A DNA stretch of 64,000 nt from Noviherbaspirillum denitrificans (GCF_002211445.1 NZ_LSTO01000001.1:4152841-4216840), one strand, 5' to 3'. Numbered from the stretch's first letter, positions 29,583 to 39,834 are shown. Notes: generated by a model from the sequence alone, not told the origin. Numbers and translations: made by a program.

Positions 29583-31922
29583 TCAGAAGCCGGTACCGAG
29601 CTGGAACTGGAAGTTCTGCTTGCGGTCGCCAGTCTTCGAATTCACCGGTACACCATAGCTCAGCTTCAACGGACCGATCGGCGATACCCAGCTGATACCT
29701 GCACCCACCGCATAGCGCAGTTCGGACAGGTTCATCTTGGCGCCTTCGGCATATACATTGCCCGCGTCGAAGAAAGTGAACCAGCGCAAGGTACGGTCAT
29801 TGCCTGATCCCGGGAACGGGAACTGGAGTTCCGCATTGGCGATGATACGCGATGTGCCCCCCAATGGATCCCCGTTTGTAGCACGCGGACCGAGCGACGA
29901 GCCTTCATAGCCGCGCACCGATCCGATACCGCCAGCATAGAAGTTCTTGAAGATCGGGTACGGCCTGCCAGCCAAGCCCCGGCCATAATCAATCTCGCCG
30001 TTGAGCGCCAGTGTTACTGCACGGAACAGGGGCTTGAACCACTGGTGCTGGTACATGGCTCGGTAATACTTGAGGCTGCCGGCAGGTGCAAACTCCATGT
30101 TGACCCGCTGGTAGCGGCCAACCGTCGGCACAAGGGCGCTATCGCGGTTGTCGCGCTGCCACGCTGCCGTCAGCGGGAAGCTGGTTGTCGTCGCATCCGT
30201 GCCGTTGCCGAAGTCAGTCACGTAACGCTTGTACAATTCCGGGCTATTGTTGAATCCCGGAACGTCGGTATAGGTCAGCACTTCGGTCCGCTCAACCCCT
30301 GCGCCGAAGAACACAGTGTCTACTTCCGAGAACGGGACGCCGAACTTGATATTTGCGCCTGTGGTCTTGACCACATAGTCGCCGGTATTAACCTCTGGCG
30401 GACGTGTTGTGCGCAGGAAGACTTCATAGCTGCGGCTTACGCCATCATCCGTAAAATACGGTGTCGTTTGGGAAAGCGCGATTGTCCGGTTACGACGGCT
30501 TGTATTGACGTCGATGCCCAGCGTATTGCCGCTACCGAAAGCGTTGGCCTGCTGGATCGAGCCGGTGAGCATGAGCTTTTCGCTGCTCGAGAAACCTGCG
30601 CCCAGAAGGATGTTGCCGGTCGGTTTTTCGGCGACAGTCATATTGACGTCGACCTGGTCGGTCGTGCCTGGCACTTCCGGCGTCTCGATGTTTACTTCCT
30701 TGAAGTAGCCGAGACGGTCCACCCGGTCACGTGAAAGTCGGATCTTTTCACCGTCATACCAGGAATTCTCGAACTGGCGGAATTCGCGGCGCACGACTTC
30801 GTCGCGCGTCTTGGTATTGCCGGCGATGTTAATCCGGCGCACGTACACGCGCTTGCCCGGGTCGACCAGCACGGTGAAGCTGACTTCCTTTTTCTCGCGG
30901 TTGATTTCGGGATTGGCATTGACGTTGGCGAACGCGTAGCCGAAATTACCCATGCGCTCGGAAATCTTCTTCACGCTTTCCGCCAGCTTCTCACCGGAAT
31001 ACACGTCCCCGCTCTTCAGGTCGACGAGGGCGCGCAGCTCTTCCTCGCGGCCGAACATCTCGCCTTCAAGCTTGACATCACCGACCGTGAATTTGTCGCC
31101 CTCACTGATGTTGATCGTGATATAGATGTCGCGCTTGTCCGGCGTGATGGATACCTGCGTCGACTCGACCTGCATTTCGAGGTAGCCGCGGTTCAGATAG
31201 TAGGAACGCAGGGTCTCGATATCGCCAGTCAGTTTCTGCTTGGAATACTGGTCGGCCTTGGTATACCAGGTAAACCATCCTGGCGTTCGCAGGTTCAGCA
31301 GTGCGAGGAGATCCTTTTCCGGGAACGCCTTGCTGCCGATGATGTTGATCTGCTTGATGCGGGAAACCTCGCCTTCATCCACAGCGAAGCTGATGTTCAC
31401 CCGGTTGCGCTCAACCGGCGTCACCGTGGTCGTGATTTGGACGCCATACAGCCCCCGGGACAAGTATTGACGCTTGAGTTCCTGCTCAGCGCGGTCAACC
31501 AGTGCCTTGTCGAAGATACGCGATTCACCCAGGCCGATGTCCTTCAACGCCTTGGTCAACTGCTCCTTGTCGAATTCCTTCGTGCCGGAAAAATCCACGG
31601 CTGCAATGGCGGGGCGTTCCTCGACCGAAACAACGAGTACGTCGCCTTCGACCTCGATGCGCACATCCTTGAAGAATCCTGTTGCGTACAGCGCCTTGAT
31701 GGCTGCGGCACCCTTTTCATCGTTATAGGTTTCGCCGACGCGTACTGGCAGGTAACTGAATACAGTTCCTGCCTCTGTGCGCTGAATGCCTTCGACTCGA
31801 ATGTCCTTGATTGTAAAAGGATCGACTGCCAGAGCGTGTCCGGTGCAGAGAGCGAAGGCGGCTAGAGCGATGAGGCGGCGGGGAAAGGAAGGCTTGGGAG
31901 AACGCTCTGAATGTAATTTCAT
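29583..31922 (-). CDS. bamA: Outer membrane protein assembly factor BamA
   Basis: Central Omp85 protein of the Bam complex, inserting beta-barrels in the outer membrane. 779 residues from ATG 31922; a TTG at 31940 would add six residues and has AGGG close by, so either start is possible. A signal peptide (RLIALAAFALCTGHALA) is followed by five POTRA domains (~25-430, beginning FTIKDIRVEGIQRTEAGTVF) and a 16-strand barrel. The conserved GSVRGYEGSSLGP loop (VRGF-type motif) and a C-terminal aromatic signal (FQFQLGTGF) are present. Between rseP and skp. Confidence 0.97.
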   Translation of the reverse strand: MKLHSERSPKPSFPRRLIALAAFALCTGHALAVDPFTIKDIRVEGIQRTEAGTVFSYLPVRVGETYNDEKGAAAIKALYATGFFKDVRIEVEGDVLVVSVEERPAIAAVDFSGTKEFDKEQLTKALKDIGLGESRIFDKALVDRAEQELKRQYLSRGLYGVQITTTVTPVERNRVNISFAVDEGEVSRIKQINIIGSKAFPEKDLLALLNLRTPGWFTWYTKADQYSKQKLTGDIETLRSYYLNRGYLEMQVESTQVSITPDKRDIYITINISEGDKFTVGDVKLEGEMFGREEELRALVDLKSGDVYSGEKLAESVKKISERMGNFGYAFANVNANPEINREKKEVSFTVLVDPGKRVYVRRINIAGNTKTRDEVVRREFRQFENSWYDGEKIRLSRDRVDRLGYFKEVNIETPEVPGTTDQVDVNMTVAEKPTGNILLGAGFSSSEKLMLTGSIQQANAFGSGNTLGIDVNTSRRNRTIALSQTTPYFTDDGVSRSYEVFLRTTRPPEVNTGDYVVKTTGANIKFGVPFSEVDTVFFGAGVERTEVLTYTDVPGFNNSPELYKRYVTDFGNGTDATTTSFPLTAAWQRDNRDSALVPTVGRYQRVNMEFAPAGSLKYYRAMYQHQWFKPLFRAVTLALNGEIDYGRGLAGRPYPIFKNFYAGGIGSVRGYEGSSLGPRATNGDPLGGTSRIIANAELQFPFPGSGNDRTLRWFTFFDAGNVYAEGAKMNLSELRYAVGAGISWVSPIGPLKLSYGVPVNSKTGDRKQNFQFQLGTGF

Positions 31923-31980
31923 CGGTTGTTTTATTATCAATATCCCTGCCCGGCGCGATGCGCACGAGATCGGCAGGGAC

Positions 31981-33327
31981 TCAGGACATGAGCCGAATGA
32001 TGTCGTTGAAGACGGCGACCGCCATCAATGTCATCAAGATGCCCACGCCTGCTCGCTGGGCCAATTCTCCGATCCGTTCGGGGATGGCCCGCCCGGTCAA
32101 AAGTTCCAGCGAATAATACAGTAAAAGCCCCCCATCTAAAACCGGAATGGGGAGCAGGTTCATTACACCCAGGCTGATGCTGATGAACGCGATAAAGGTC
32201 AGGTAACTGACGGCTCCGATTCGCGCTGTCTGCCCGGCGTAGTCGGCGATAGTAATCGGCCCGGTAATGTTCTTCCAGGAAACTTCGCCGATGAGCATTT
32301 TACCAAGCATCTTGAGTGTCAGTACGCTTGTCTCCCAGGTCTTGCCAAGCGCCTTTCCAATAGCAGGAAGCAACTCCTCGCGCGCGATGACCATCTCGGG
32401 TGTAAGCGGCACTTCCGCCTTGATGCGTCCGACAGTCCGTTCATTGCGCTCGAAAGATTCCGGCGTTACGTCGAGCGATAAAGGTGCACCGCCACGTTCA
32501 ATATCAATTCGCAATGTCTTGCCGGCCGAAGCCCGAATGATTTCGACGAATGCCAAGCCGTCCGGCATTGGCCGGCCATCAACGGCCTGGATGACATCGC
32601 CTTCCTTGAGGCCGGCGTGCATGGCCGGTCCGTCCGGCACAATCGTTCCGAGCACTGCTTTCGGACGCGCGAGGTCGATACCAAGCTTGGCAAGGAAGTC
32701 GCCCTCGAGGTCAGCCGGCGTCAGGCTGTCCAGTCGCACACTTGCTGAAGAGGAAACTCCGCCGCGTTGGAATCCCAGGTTTGCCGGACGACCTTCAAGG
32801 GCCAACTGCATTACTTTCCACCGGAGGTCGGACCAGATCTTGACGTCATCGCCGTTCACTGACGTCACCAATTCCCCGCCGCGCAAGCCAGCATCATGGG
32901 CGGATGTCTTTTCGGGAACGGCCCGGAGACGGGTAGCAGGCTCAGGAATGCCGTAATTGTAGAGCCCGGCAAAGACCGCAATGGCCAGCAGGAAGTTGGC
33001 CAGCGGACCTGCGGCGACGATTGCAATCCGCTTCCAAACCGACTGGCGGGTGAACTCCCTTTTCAGGTCTTCAGGAGGGATATCGCTCAGATCTTGCTCG
33101 CGGGCGTCGAGCATCTTCACGTAGCCGCCAAACGGAAGCGCTGACAGCGCCCATTCCGTTTGGTCCGGTCCGACGCGCCGGGAATAAATGATTTTCCCCA
33201 TGCCGACCGAAAAACGCAGAACTTTAACGCCGCACCAGCGCGCCACAAGGTAATGCCCCAGCTCGTGCACCACGACCAGCAAGGCAAGCGCCACAAGGAA
33301 TGCGATCACTGTATGCAGCAGGCTCAT
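31981..33327 (-). CDS. rseP: Site-2 intramembrane metalloprotease RseP
   Basis: Zinc protease of the inner membrane that cuts RseA (and signal peptides), releasing sigma-E when outer-membrane assembly fails. 448 residues. The HEXXH motif is H21-E22-L-G-H25 in the first membrane helix (VVHELGHYLVARW), and the LDG motif NLLPIPVLDGGLLLYYSLELL is near the C-terminus. Two PDZ domains lie between (~105-200 and ~200-290, with AGLRGGELVTSVNGDDV and AGLKEGDVIQAVDGRPMP). Four membrane segments are expected. Its position directly before bamA fits its stress-sensing role. Confidence 0.97.
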   Translation of the reverse strand: MSLLHTVIAFLVALALLVVVHELGHYLVARWCGVKVLRFSVGMGKIIYSRRVGPDQTEWALSALPFGGYVKMLDAREQDLSDIPPEDLKREFTRQSVWKRIAIVAAGPLANFLLAIAVFAGLYNYGIPEPATRLRAVPEKTSAHDAGLRGGELVTSVNGDDVKIWSDLRWKVMQLALEGRPANLGFQRGGVSSSASVRLDSLTPADLEGDFLAKLGIDLARPKAVLGTIVPDGPAMHAGLKEGDVIQAVDGRPMPDGLAFVEIIRASAGKTLRIDIERGGAPLSLDVTPESFERNERTVGRIKAEVPLTPEMVIAREELLPAIGKALGKTWETSVLTLKMLGKMLIGEVSWKNITGPITIADYAGQTARIGAVSYLTFIAFISISLGVMNLLPIPVLDGGLLLYYSLELLTGRAIPERIGELAQRAGVGILMTLMAVAVFNDIIRLMS

Positions 33328-33344
33328 GGTTCACCCGAGGTTGG

Positions 33345-34514
33345 TCAATTGACGAAGGACAGTGCTTTCTCCCTGGCGAGCCTGTCCTGCTCCAGCAGGT
33401 CATCGAGCGAAGTCATCACTGCGCCCGGCAATGCTTCCATGACACGAGAAATCACGCGCTCGATGGCACGGAATCCGATTCTCCCGTCCAAAAATGCTTG
33501 GACAGCAACTTCATTTGCTGCGTTCAGTATAGCGGGGGCGGTCCCACCAGCCAACAAGGCATCATAAGCCAGTTTGAGGCAGGGAAAACGCACGAAGTCT
33601 GGCGCGAAAAACGCGAGTTGACCGATCTTGACCAGATCCACCGCGGTAACGCCGGAAGTGATCCTGTCCGGATAGGCGAGGCCGTATGCAATCGGCGTGC
33701 GCATGTCCGGGTTGCCAAGCTGGGCGAGGACTGACCCGTCAACGTACGACACCATGGAGTGAATGACGCTCTGAGGGTGGATGACGACTTCGATCTGTTC
33801 CGCGGAGGCGCCGAACAACCAGTGTGCCTCGATTACTTCCAGGCCTTTGTTCATCATCGTGGCCGAATCGACAGAAATCTTCCGCCCCATTACCCAGTTC
33901 GGGTGCGCCACGGCTTCCTCGGGCGTCACAGATTCTAGCGTCGCAACGTCGCGCTTGAGGAAAGGGCCGCCGGATGCGGTCAACAAGACTTTAGAAACGC
34001 CGTGCTTCTCCGGCTCCCGCCCGTATGCATGTGGCAGGCATTGGAAGATGGCGTTATGTTCACTGTCGATCGGCAACAAAGCCGAGCCGCTAACCTTTAC
34101 GGCGTCCATGAAAATATCACCGGACATGACGAGCGCTTCCTTGTTTGCCAGCAAGATTTTCTTTCCGGCATGGGCAGCGGCCAGTGTAGGTGGCAAACCT
34201 GCAGCACCGACAATTGCTGCCATAACGGTATCGCACTGCTGTGCGCTGGCGACAGCACACAGTGCCTCTTCGCCATATCCGACCTCTGTTTTGCTGCCCT
34301 TTTCGGCAAGGATGAGAGAAAGCCTTGTCGCCGCTTCCGCAGACCCGACCACGGCAACTGCGGGCTGGAAACGCAGGCATTGGGCCGCCAGCTCATCGAC
34401 GCGGCTGTGCGCCGTCAAGGCATAGACCTTGTATCGGTCGGGATGCCGTGCAACGACGTCTAGTGTCGAAACGCCGATGGAACCAGTCGCGCCAAGAATC
34501 GTTATACGCTGCAT
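33345..34514 (-). CDS. dxr: 1-deoxy-D-xylulose-5-phosphate reductoisomerase
   Basis: NADPH-dependent conversion of DXP to MEP, the second step of the MEP isoprenoid pathway; supplies precursors for the undecaprenyl carrier made by UppS upstream. 389 residues from ATG 34514. The NADPH-binding [32 protein letters not shown], metal and substrate residues in [16 protein letters not shown], and [23 protein letters not shown] (the catalytic flap and second metal Glu) are all present. 13 bases downstream of cdsA. Confidence 0.97.
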   Translation of the reverse strand: MQRITILGATGSIGVSTLDVVARHPDRYKVYALTAHSRVDELAAQCLRFQPAVAVVGSAEAATRLSLILAEKGSKTEVGYGEEALCAVASAQQCDTVMAAIVGAAGLPPTLAAAHAGKKILLANKEALVMSGDIFMDAVKVSGSALLPIDSEHNAIFQCLPHAYGREPEKHGVSKVLLTASGGPFLKRDVATLESVTPEEAVAHPNWVMGRKISVDSATMMNKGLEVIEAHWLFGASAEQIEVVIHPQSVIHSMVSYVDGSVLAQLGNPDMRTPIAYGLAYPDRITSGVTAVDLVKIGQLAFFAPDFVRFPCLKLAYDALLAGGTAPAILNAANEVAVQAFLDGRIGFRAIERVISRVMEALPGAVMTSLDDLLEQDRLAREKALSFVN

Positions 34515-34527
34515 TACCACTTCCGTA

Positions 34528-35346
34528 TCAAATCCAAGTTCCAATCAAGACAGCAAGCGGAAGCGTCGGAATCAAGGCATCGATCCGGTCCAGGACGCCG
34601 CCATGACCCGGCAGGAGATTGCTGCTGTCCTTCATTTCCGCACGGCGCTTGAGCTGTGATTCAAACAGGTCGCCGACGATGCTTGCCGCGACCATCAAGG
34701 TCATCACTACTGCGAAACCCACCCATCCAAGCCCTGCGAGAACACGTGCGGCGAAGGTTTCCGCAAGTGGCGGGTAATGCGCAGATGCGGTTGCCAGTGC
34801 CACTACAGCAATCCAGCCACCAATGGCGCCTTCCCATGACTTGCCCGGCGAGATGGAAGGCGCAAGCTTGCGCTTTCCGAATGCCTTGCCGGCGAAATAG
34901 GCACCGATGTCCGCGATCCATACAATTGCCATCGCAGACAGCAGATACAACGGCGAATGCTGGAAAAGCGCAATGATCGCGGCAAAGCATCCCAGTAGTG
35001 TGATGCCGTACACAATATTCAATAGCCGGCTTCCCGCCGAGCCGATAACCGGAAGGCCAAGTCCAAGCGAAGGCGCAAGGCGAATTGCCCAGATTGCGAC
35101 GCAAAGCGTGAAAAGAAACCGCGCCAGGGTTGCGTCAGCCAGATAAACGAAGACCAGGAAAACCGCCGTCCAGATTACCGCCGCGACGACGGGCTGCGAT
35201 GCGCGGAACAGGCGCGCCGATTCCCATGCAGCGGCACCAAAGAAGACAGCAGTAACAGCCAGAAAGAAAGCCTGGGATTTTGAGTACAGGACCGAGAGAA
35301 GGACCGCGAGCAATACCAGCGCCGTGATGACGCGCGTCCTCAGCAT
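34528..35346 (-). CDS. cdsA: Phosphatidate cytidylyltransferase
   Basis: Integral membrane enzyme making CDP-diacylglycerol from phosphatidate and CTP, the branch point of phospholipid synthesis. 272 residues with about eight hydrophobic segments, starting [17 protein letters not shown]. The CDS signature near the C-terminus runs [20 protein letters not shown] and continues with [14 protein letters not shown], giving the conserved Asp and Arg residues. The ATG shares a base with the uppS stop (TGATG). Confidence 0.96.
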   Translation of the reverse strand: MLRTRVITALVLLAVLLSVLYSKSQAFFLAVTAVFFGAAAWESARLFRASQPVVAAVIWTAVFLVFVYLADATLARFLFTLCVAIWAIRLAPSLGLGLPVIGSAGSRLLNIVYGITLLGCFAAIIALFQHSPLYLLSAMAIVWIADIGAYFAGKAFGKRKLAPSISPGKSWEGAIGGWIAVVALATASAHYPPLAETFAARVLAGLGWVGFAVVMTLMVAASIVGDLFESQLKRRAEMKDSSNLLPGHGGVLDRIDALIPTLPLAVLIGTWI

Positions 35347-36104
35347 CAGGACGCCTTCTTCTGTTCGACCACCTGCTCGCTCGTGCGCCCGAAGCGGCGC
35401 TCGCGCTGCTGGAAGGATTGAATGGCGAGGTCGAGCGCAGCACCGTCAAAGTCAGGCCAGAAGGTTTCAGTGAAATAGAACTCGGTATAGGCGAGTTGCC
35501 AGAGCAGGAAGTTCGATACCCTTTCCTCGCCGCCCGTGCGGATGAACAGGTCGGGCTCGGGCGCATATGCCATGGACAGGTGCTGCGACAACTGTTCCTC
35601 AGAAAAATCGGTCACGCCGGGGTTGGCCGTGACCATTTTGCCGACGGCTTGCATGATGTCCCAACGACCGCCGTAGTTGGCGCAAATGGTGAGCGTCAGC
35701 CGTGTATTGTTGGCGGTACGCCGTTCGGCGCTGGCGATCATCTCCTGCAACTTGGAATCGAAGCGGCCGAGATCGCCGACGATCTTCAAGCGGATTCCGT
35801 TGACATGAAGCTTCGCCACTTCACGCTCAAGTGCCGTCATGAATAGACGCATCAGGAGGGAAACTTCCTCGGCCGGGCGGCGCCAGTTTTCGGAACTGAA
35901 CGCAAACAATGTCAGGTATTCGACACCTCGCTCGACACAAGCCTCAACCATCGCACGCACTGTCTCGACGCCCTTCTTGTGCCCCGCCACGCGCGGCAGG
36001 AAACGCTTTGTTGCCCATCGGCCGTTACCATCCATGATGATGGCAACATGGCGCGGCACGGCCGACGCGGACGGAATGGCTTGAGTTGAACTGGTATGCG
36101 TCAT
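35346..36104 (-). CDS. uppS: Undecaprenyl diphosphate synthase
   Basis: cis-Prenyltransferase that builds the C55 carrier lipid of peptidoglycan and O-antigen. 252 residues. [16 protein letters not shown] holds the catalytic Asp, [16 protein letters not shown] follows, then [22 protein letters not shown] and the C-terminal [24 protein letters not shown] region. Plus-strand-like alternatives are absent, so ATG 36104 is the only usable ATG, but no Shine-Dalgarno precedes it. A short ORF with a consensus site begins 76 bases upstream and runs through this start, so translation may be coupled. Confidence 0.96.
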   Translation of the reverse strand: MTHTSSTQAIPSASAVPRHVAIIMDGNGRWATKRFLPRVAGHKKGVETVRAMVEACVERGVEYLTLFAFSSENWRRPAEEVSLLMRLFMTALEREVAKLHVNGIRLKIVGDLGRFDSKLQEMIASAERRTANNTRLTLTICANYGGRWDIMQAVGKMVTANPGVTDFSEEQLSQHLSMAYAPEPDLFIRTGGEERVSNFLLWQLAYTEFYFTETFWPDFDGAALDLAIQSFQQRERRFGRTSEQVVEQKKAS

Positions 36105-36180
36105 GGTCAGCTTGAGACGAAAAAGAGTTGTCGCAGGAACACGGCCCTGAAACGGCCGAGGCGAATATCAGCAGGTTCAT
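36025..36180 (-). CDS. Candidate 51-codon small ORF overlapping the uppS start
   Basis: On the minus strand ATG 36180 is preceded by AGGAGG (36187-36192) at 6 bases, a consensus ribosome-binding site and the best in this part of the cluster. The frame runs 51 codons to TAA at 36025, reading out of frame across the first 26 codons of uppS. The peptide begins [20 protein letters not shown], mildly hydrophobic and Cys/Ser-containing, and ends with a His-rich stretch; it resembles no family I know. Since uppS has no site of its own, the small ORF may bring ribosomes to it. It could equally be an accidental frame with a chance site. Confidence 0.35.
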   Translation of the reverse strand: MNLLIFASAVSGPCSCDNSFSSQADHDAYQFNSSHSVRVGRAAPCCHHHGW

Positions 36181-36268
36181 CCCGCACCTCCTCTTTCTCG
36201 ATGCAATCGGGTGCGGGTGGCGGGTTCCATGCAGACGCCCCCCACCGCCGGGGAATGCGTCGGTGCCG

Positions 36269-36829
36269 TCAAACGGTCAACAGTTCTTTTTCTTTTTCGG
36301 TGATCAGCTTGTCGACTTCAGCGACGAACTTGTCGGTCAGCTTCTGCACGTCGTCCTGCGCACGGCGCTCATCATCTTCGGAGCAGGCTTTGTCCTTCAG
36401 GAGCTTCTTGAGCGCCTCGTTCGCATCGCGTCGAATGTTGCGGATGGCGACCTTGGCGTCTTCGCCCTCGCCCTTGACGACTTTCACGATTTCCTTGCGG
36501 CGCTCTTCGGTCAATGGCGGGGTCGGCACGCGGATCAAGTCGCCCTGGGTCGACGGGTTCAGGCCGAGGTCCGATTCACGGATCGCCTTTTCAATCACGC
36601 CCACCATCTTCTTTTCCCACGGCTGCACACCAATGGTGCGCGCGTCGAGTAGGGTCAGGTTTGCTACCTGGCTGATTTGGGTCGGGGTGCCATAGTAATC
36701 GACGTGGACATGGTCGAGGATGCCCACGTGCGCGCGGCCGGTGCGAACTTTCGCGAGATCCGCCTTCAGTGTGTCGATCGACTTATGCATCTTCTGTTCG
36801 GCGGTTTTCTTGACGTCAACGACTGTCAT
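36269..36829 (-). CDS. frr: Ribosome recycling factor
   Basis: Splits post-termination ribosomes with EF-G. 186 residues from ATG 36829 with AGGAG just upstream; the open frame extends 10 codons further but without a site. A three-helix bundle with [21 protein letters not shown], the small beta domain [37 protein letters not shown]-type sequence (here [17 protein letters not shown]), and [14 protein letters not shown]. It follows pyrH, the usual order. The 164-base gap to uppS is the largest inside this cluster and holds the small ORF. Confidence 0.98.
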   Translation of the reverse strand: MTVVDVKKTAEQKMHKSIDTLKADLAKVRTGRAHVGILDHVHVDYYGTPTQISQVANLTLLDARTIGVQPWEKKMVGVIEKAIRESDLGLNPSTQGDLIRVPTPPLTEERRKEIVKVVKGEGEDAKVAIRNIRRDANEALKKLLKDKACSEDDERRAQDDVQKLTDKFVAEVDKLITEKEKELLTV

Positions 36830-36863
36830 TCTGCTCTCCTGTTTTGCTACGGGTACCACTTAG

Positions 36864-37580
36864 TTATACATGAACCAGCGTGCCTTCGTCGTCGCCCATG
36901 ATGACATTCTTGAGGGCGCCCGGCTTGACGATGGAAAAGACCTTGATGGGCAGTTTCTGGTCCCGGCAGAGCGCGAACGCCGTGGCATCCATGACCTGGA
37001 GATGCTTGGAAATTGCCTCGTCGAAGCTGATGGTGCCATATCGCACCGCGTTACGGTCCTTGTTCGGGTCCGCGCTGTAGACGCCATCAACCTTGGTGGC
37101 CTTCAGCACGATTTCCGCGCCGATTTCCGATCCACGCAGGGCTGCTGCCGTATCGGTAGTGAAGAACGGATTACCGGTACCGGCGGCGAAAACCACGACC
37201 TTGCCCTCCTCCAGGTACTGGAGAGCTTTCGGGCGTACGTACGGTTCAACGACCTGCTCAATGCTGATGGCCGACATGACACGGGCGGTGATGCCGGCCT
37301 GACGCATTGCGTCAGCCAGCGCCAGCGAGTTCATTACGGTCGCCAGCATGCCCATGTAGTCCGCCGTCGCCCTGTCCATCCCCTGCGCGCCCGGTGCGAC
37401 GCCACGGAAGATGTTGCCGCCGCCGATGACAATGGCCAGCTCCACGCCCAGCGCTGCCACCTCCGCGACATCTGCGACCATGCGCTCGATGGTGGCGCGA
37501 TTGATGCCATATGCATCATCGCCCATCAACGCTTCGCCCGAGAGCTTGAGGAGGACGCGCTTGTAAGCTGGTTTTGTCAT
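36864..37580 (-). CDS. pyrH: UMP kinase
   Basis: Phosphorylates UMP to UDP; hexameric amino-acid-kinase fold, regulated by GTP and UTP in proteobacteria. 238 residues from ATG 37580, which has GGAGT 8 bases upstream; a TTG two codons earlier is less likely. [49 protein letters not shown] and [18 protein letters not shown] are diagnostic, with [16 protein letters not shown] at the ATP side. It lies between tsf (terminator in the spacer) and frr. Confidence 0.98.
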   Translation of the reverse strand: MTKPAYKRVLLKLSGEALMGDDAYGINRATIERMVADVAEVAALGVELAIVIGGGNIFRGVAPGAQGMDRATADYMGMLATVMNSLALADAMRQAGITARVMSAISIEQVVEPYVRPKALQYLEEGKVVVFAAGTGNPFFTTDTAAALRGSEIGAEIVLKATKVDGVYSADPNKDRNAVRYGTISFDEAISKHLQVMDATAFALCRDQKLPIKVFSIVKPGALKNVIMGDDEGTLVHV

Positions 37581-37794
37581 GGGCAAAGACTCCTAAAAAT
37601 GTCCGGTTCTGCTAGATATTCGGTTGCGCCCTCTTCCACCTGCCTTCAGCCTTCGCAGGCTAAAGATTAGTGGAAATTCGGGGCTTATGCTCTACCTGGA
37701 TATTGACGAAACTTAAAACAATGTCAGTTGGCAATAAAGTGCCGGATTTCGCCAAGGATCAGGTACACGCTGGATACGGATTGCTTACACCTAG

Positions 37795-37815
37795 AAAAAC
37801 GGGCCTTTCGGCCCG
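37795..37815 (-). terminator. Intrinsic terminator of tsf
   Basis: On the minus strand CGGGCC-GAAA-GGCCCG (37800-37815) is followed by TTTTT (37795-37799), 9 bases after the tsf stop. pyrH must then start from a promoter in the following ~200 bases, where CTGACA and AATATC 17 apart are only a weak candidate. Confidence 0.9.
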
Positions 37816-37824
37816 CTTTCTTGC

Positions 37825-38706
37825 TTACGCCTGCTTGGCTGCTGCAACTTGTGCGGCAACCTCTGCCGCGAAGTCATCCTGCTTCTTCTCGATGCCTTCG
37901 CCGACGACGAACATGGTGAACGATTTGATCGTCGTGTTCGCAGCCTTGAGCATCTGCTCGACGGTCTGCTTGTCATTCTTGACGAATGCCTGGTTCAGCA
38001 GCGATACCTCCTTGAGGTACTTCTGCACGCTGCCCTCGACCATCTTGGCGACGATGTCGGCCGGCTTGCCGGATTCGGAAGCCTTTTGCGCAGCGATCGA
38101 ACGCTCCTTCTCGATCAGGTCTGCCGGAACGTCGTTCGCGGACAGAGCGACCGGCTTCATCGCAGCGATGTGCATTGCCACATCCTTGCCGACCTGCTCG
38201 TCGGCGCCGTCGTACTCGACGAGCACGCCGATACGGGTGCCGTGCAGGTATGCGACCAGCTTGGAGCCGGTTTCGTAGCGCTTGAAGCGGCGGATCGACA
38301 TGTTTTCACCGATCTTGCCGACCAGTGCAGAGCGCACTTCTTCGAGGGTCTTGCCGTCGACCGGCAGGGCGGACAGAGCGGCGACATCAGCCGGGTTCTT
38401 CTCAGCAGCCAGCTTGGCCGTCGTGTTTGCCAGGGCGATGAAGTCGTCGTTCTTGGTCACGAAGTCGGTTTCGCAGTTGACTTCGACGATCGCGCCGACG
38501 CCACCGTTGATCGCGACTGCGACCACGCCTTCAGCGGTAATCCGCGACGCCGCCTTGGAAGCCTTGCTACCCAGTTTCACGCGCAGGATTTCTTCAGCAC
38601 GGGCCAGGTCGCCATCGGCCTCGGTCAGTGCCTTTTTGCATTCCATCATCGGCGCATCGGTCTTTGCGCGCAGTTCGCCTACCATCGCTGCGGTAATTGC
38701 CGCCAT
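37825..38706 (-). CDS. tsf: Translation elongation factor Ts
   Basis: Nucleotide exchange factor for EF-Tu. 293 residues. The N-terminal domain has [25 protein letters not shown] and [16 protein letters not shown]; the core has [16 protein letters not shown], the conserved TDFV stretch that contacts EF-Tu. The C-terminal part has [29 protein letters not shown] precedes the ATG. It follows rpsB across a 129-base spacer with an internal terminator, so its level relative to S2 can be set there. Confidence 0.98.
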   Translation of the reverse strand: MAAITAAMVGELRAKTDAPMMECKKALTEADGDLARAEEILRVKLGSKASKAASRITAEGVVAVAINGGVGAIVEVNCETDFVTKNDDFIALANTTAKLAAEKNPADVAALSALPVDGKTLEEVRSALVGKIGENMSIRRFKRYETGSKLVAYLHGTRIGVLVEYDGADEQVGKDVAMHIAAMKPVALSANDVPADLIEKERSIAAQKASESGKPADIVAKMVEGSVQKYLKEVSLLNQAFVKNDKQTVEQMLKAANTTIKSFTMFVVGEGIEKKQDDFAAEVAAQVAAAKQA

Positions 38707-38772
38707 GTCTTTCTCCTCAATTCAGTGAGCGTCTATTCGGACGCATTCAATCAAAATACGTTCATGCCGGCT

Positions 38773-38804
38773 AAAAAAAAGGGGCGAACCGCTGTTTGCC
38801 CCTT
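38773..38804 (-). terminator. Attenuator-like terminator between rpsB and tsf
   Basis: On the minus strand AAGGGGC (38798-38804) pairs with GCCCCTT (38779-38785) around a 12-base loop and runs into eight T (38773-38780). It lies between the rpsB stop and the tsf start, so it should stop part of the transcripts before tsf. Confidence 0.82.
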
Positions 38805-38835
38805 CTTTGAAGCCCGACACTTCAGGCACAGGGCC

Positions 38836-39585
38836 TTAGGCTTGCTCGTTGACCTCGACGAATTCGTCTGCGCCACCCTTGACTGCTTCCAGCACTTCGG
38901 TGGTTGCATTGGCACGGCCTTCCAGGACAGCGTCCGCCACGCCGCGAGCGTAGAGGGTGATCGCCTTGGAGGAATCGTCGTTGCCGGGGATGACGTAGGT
39001 CACGCCTTCCGGGGAGTGGTTGGTATCGACCACGCCGATAACCGGAATGCCGAGCTTGCCGGCTTCGGTAATGACACCCTTGTGGTAGCCGACGTCGATG
39101 ACGAAGATTGCGTCAGGGATGCCGCCCATATCCTTGATGCCGCCGATGGACTTCTGCAGCTTTTCCATCTCGCGCTGGAACATCAGGGCTTCCTTCTTGC
39201 TCAGCTTCTCGACAGAACCGTCTTCAATCGCAGCTTCCATATCCTTCAGGCGCTTGATCGAGGTCTTGATGGTCTTGAAGTTGGTGAGCATACCGCCGAG
39301 CCAGCGCTGGTCGACAAAGGGCATGCCTGCGCGCTGGGCTTCAGCAGCGAGGATTTCGCGCGCCTGGCGCTTGGTGCCGACGAACAGGATGGTGCCGCGG
39401 TTAGCGGACAGCTGGCGAATATACTTCATCGCCTCCTGGTACATGCCCAGGGTCTTTTCGAGGTTGACGATGTGGATCTTATTGCGATGACCGAAGATAA
39501 ACGGGGCCATCTTGGGGTTCCAGAAGCGGGTTTGGTGACCGAAATGGACACCGGCTTCCAGCATTTCGCGCATGGTAACGGACAT
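38836..39585 (-). CDS. rpsB: 30S ribosomal protein S2
   Basis: Ribosomal protein of the 30S subunit, located between head and platform. 249 residues from ATG 39585, with GGAGA just upstream. [54 protein letters not shown] and [16 protein letters not shown] are diagnostic; the coiled-coil insert [18 protein letters not shown] and [19 protein letters not shown] follow. A structured leader of ~118 bases and a good promoter lie upstream, and it heads the whole minus-strand translation/envelope cluster. Confidence 0.98.
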   Translation of the reverse strand: MSVTMREMLEAGVHFGHQTRFWNPKMAPFIFGHRNKIHIVNLEKTLGMYQEAMKYIRQLSANRGTILFVGTKRQAREILAAEAQRAGMPFVDQRWLGGMLTNFKTIKTSIKRLKDMEAAIEDGSVEKLSKKEALMFQREMEKLQKSIGGIKDMGGIPDAIFVIDVGYHKGVITEAGKLGIPVIGVVDTNHSPEGVTYVIPGNDDSSKAITLYARGVADAVLEGRANATTEVLEAVKGGADEFVEVNEQA

Positions 39586-39608
39586 GAATTTCTCCAGGGT
39601 TAGGTCTG

Positions 39609-39661
39609 GAATCCGATCAGTCACCCTTGGTCTAACCAGGGCACCCTTTAGGACCGGATTC
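39609..39661 (-). promoter_or_regulatory. Structured rpsB leader, possible S2 autoregulation site
   Basis: In the rpsB 5' untranslated region, 39652-39661 pairs with 39609-39618 as a continuous 10-bp helix (one G-U). Inside it a second hairpin (39624-39641) has CCC and TGGT pairing with ACCA and GGG with one bulged A and a 3-base loop. It ends 23 bases before the start codon. Binding of S2 to its own leader is known in E. coli; that this structure does so is inference. Confidence 0.6.
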
Positions 39662-39709
39662 GCGATTTTCAAACGGGTTTCACTTGAAGTCGTTTCAAGC
39701 TAACCCAAG

Positions 39710-39739
39710 ATTCTACCTTAATTTCAATGAATTATTCAA
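39710..39739 (-). promoter_or_regulatory. Promoter of rpsB
   Basis: On the minus strand TTGAAT (39734-39739) and TAGAAT (39710-39715) are 18 bases apart, 4/6 and 5/6 to the sigma-70 consensus. Initiation near 39703 would give a leader of about 118 bases. Confidence 0.7.
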
Positions 39740-39782
39740 GAGAGCAAATTGCTTTTCCCAAGCGAATGGGCGCTGCCTCGAC

Positions 39783-39788
39783 TATAAT
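39783..39788 (+). promoter_or_regulatory. Consensus -10 box upstream of map
   Basis: TATAAT, 47 bases before the map start and divergent from the rpsB promoter. The -35 position (around 39760) is poor. Confidence 0.5.
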
Positions 39789-39834
39789 TTCGTATTAACT
39801 ATTATCTACGCTTTCGCGCGTAGCCTTGCCAGCC

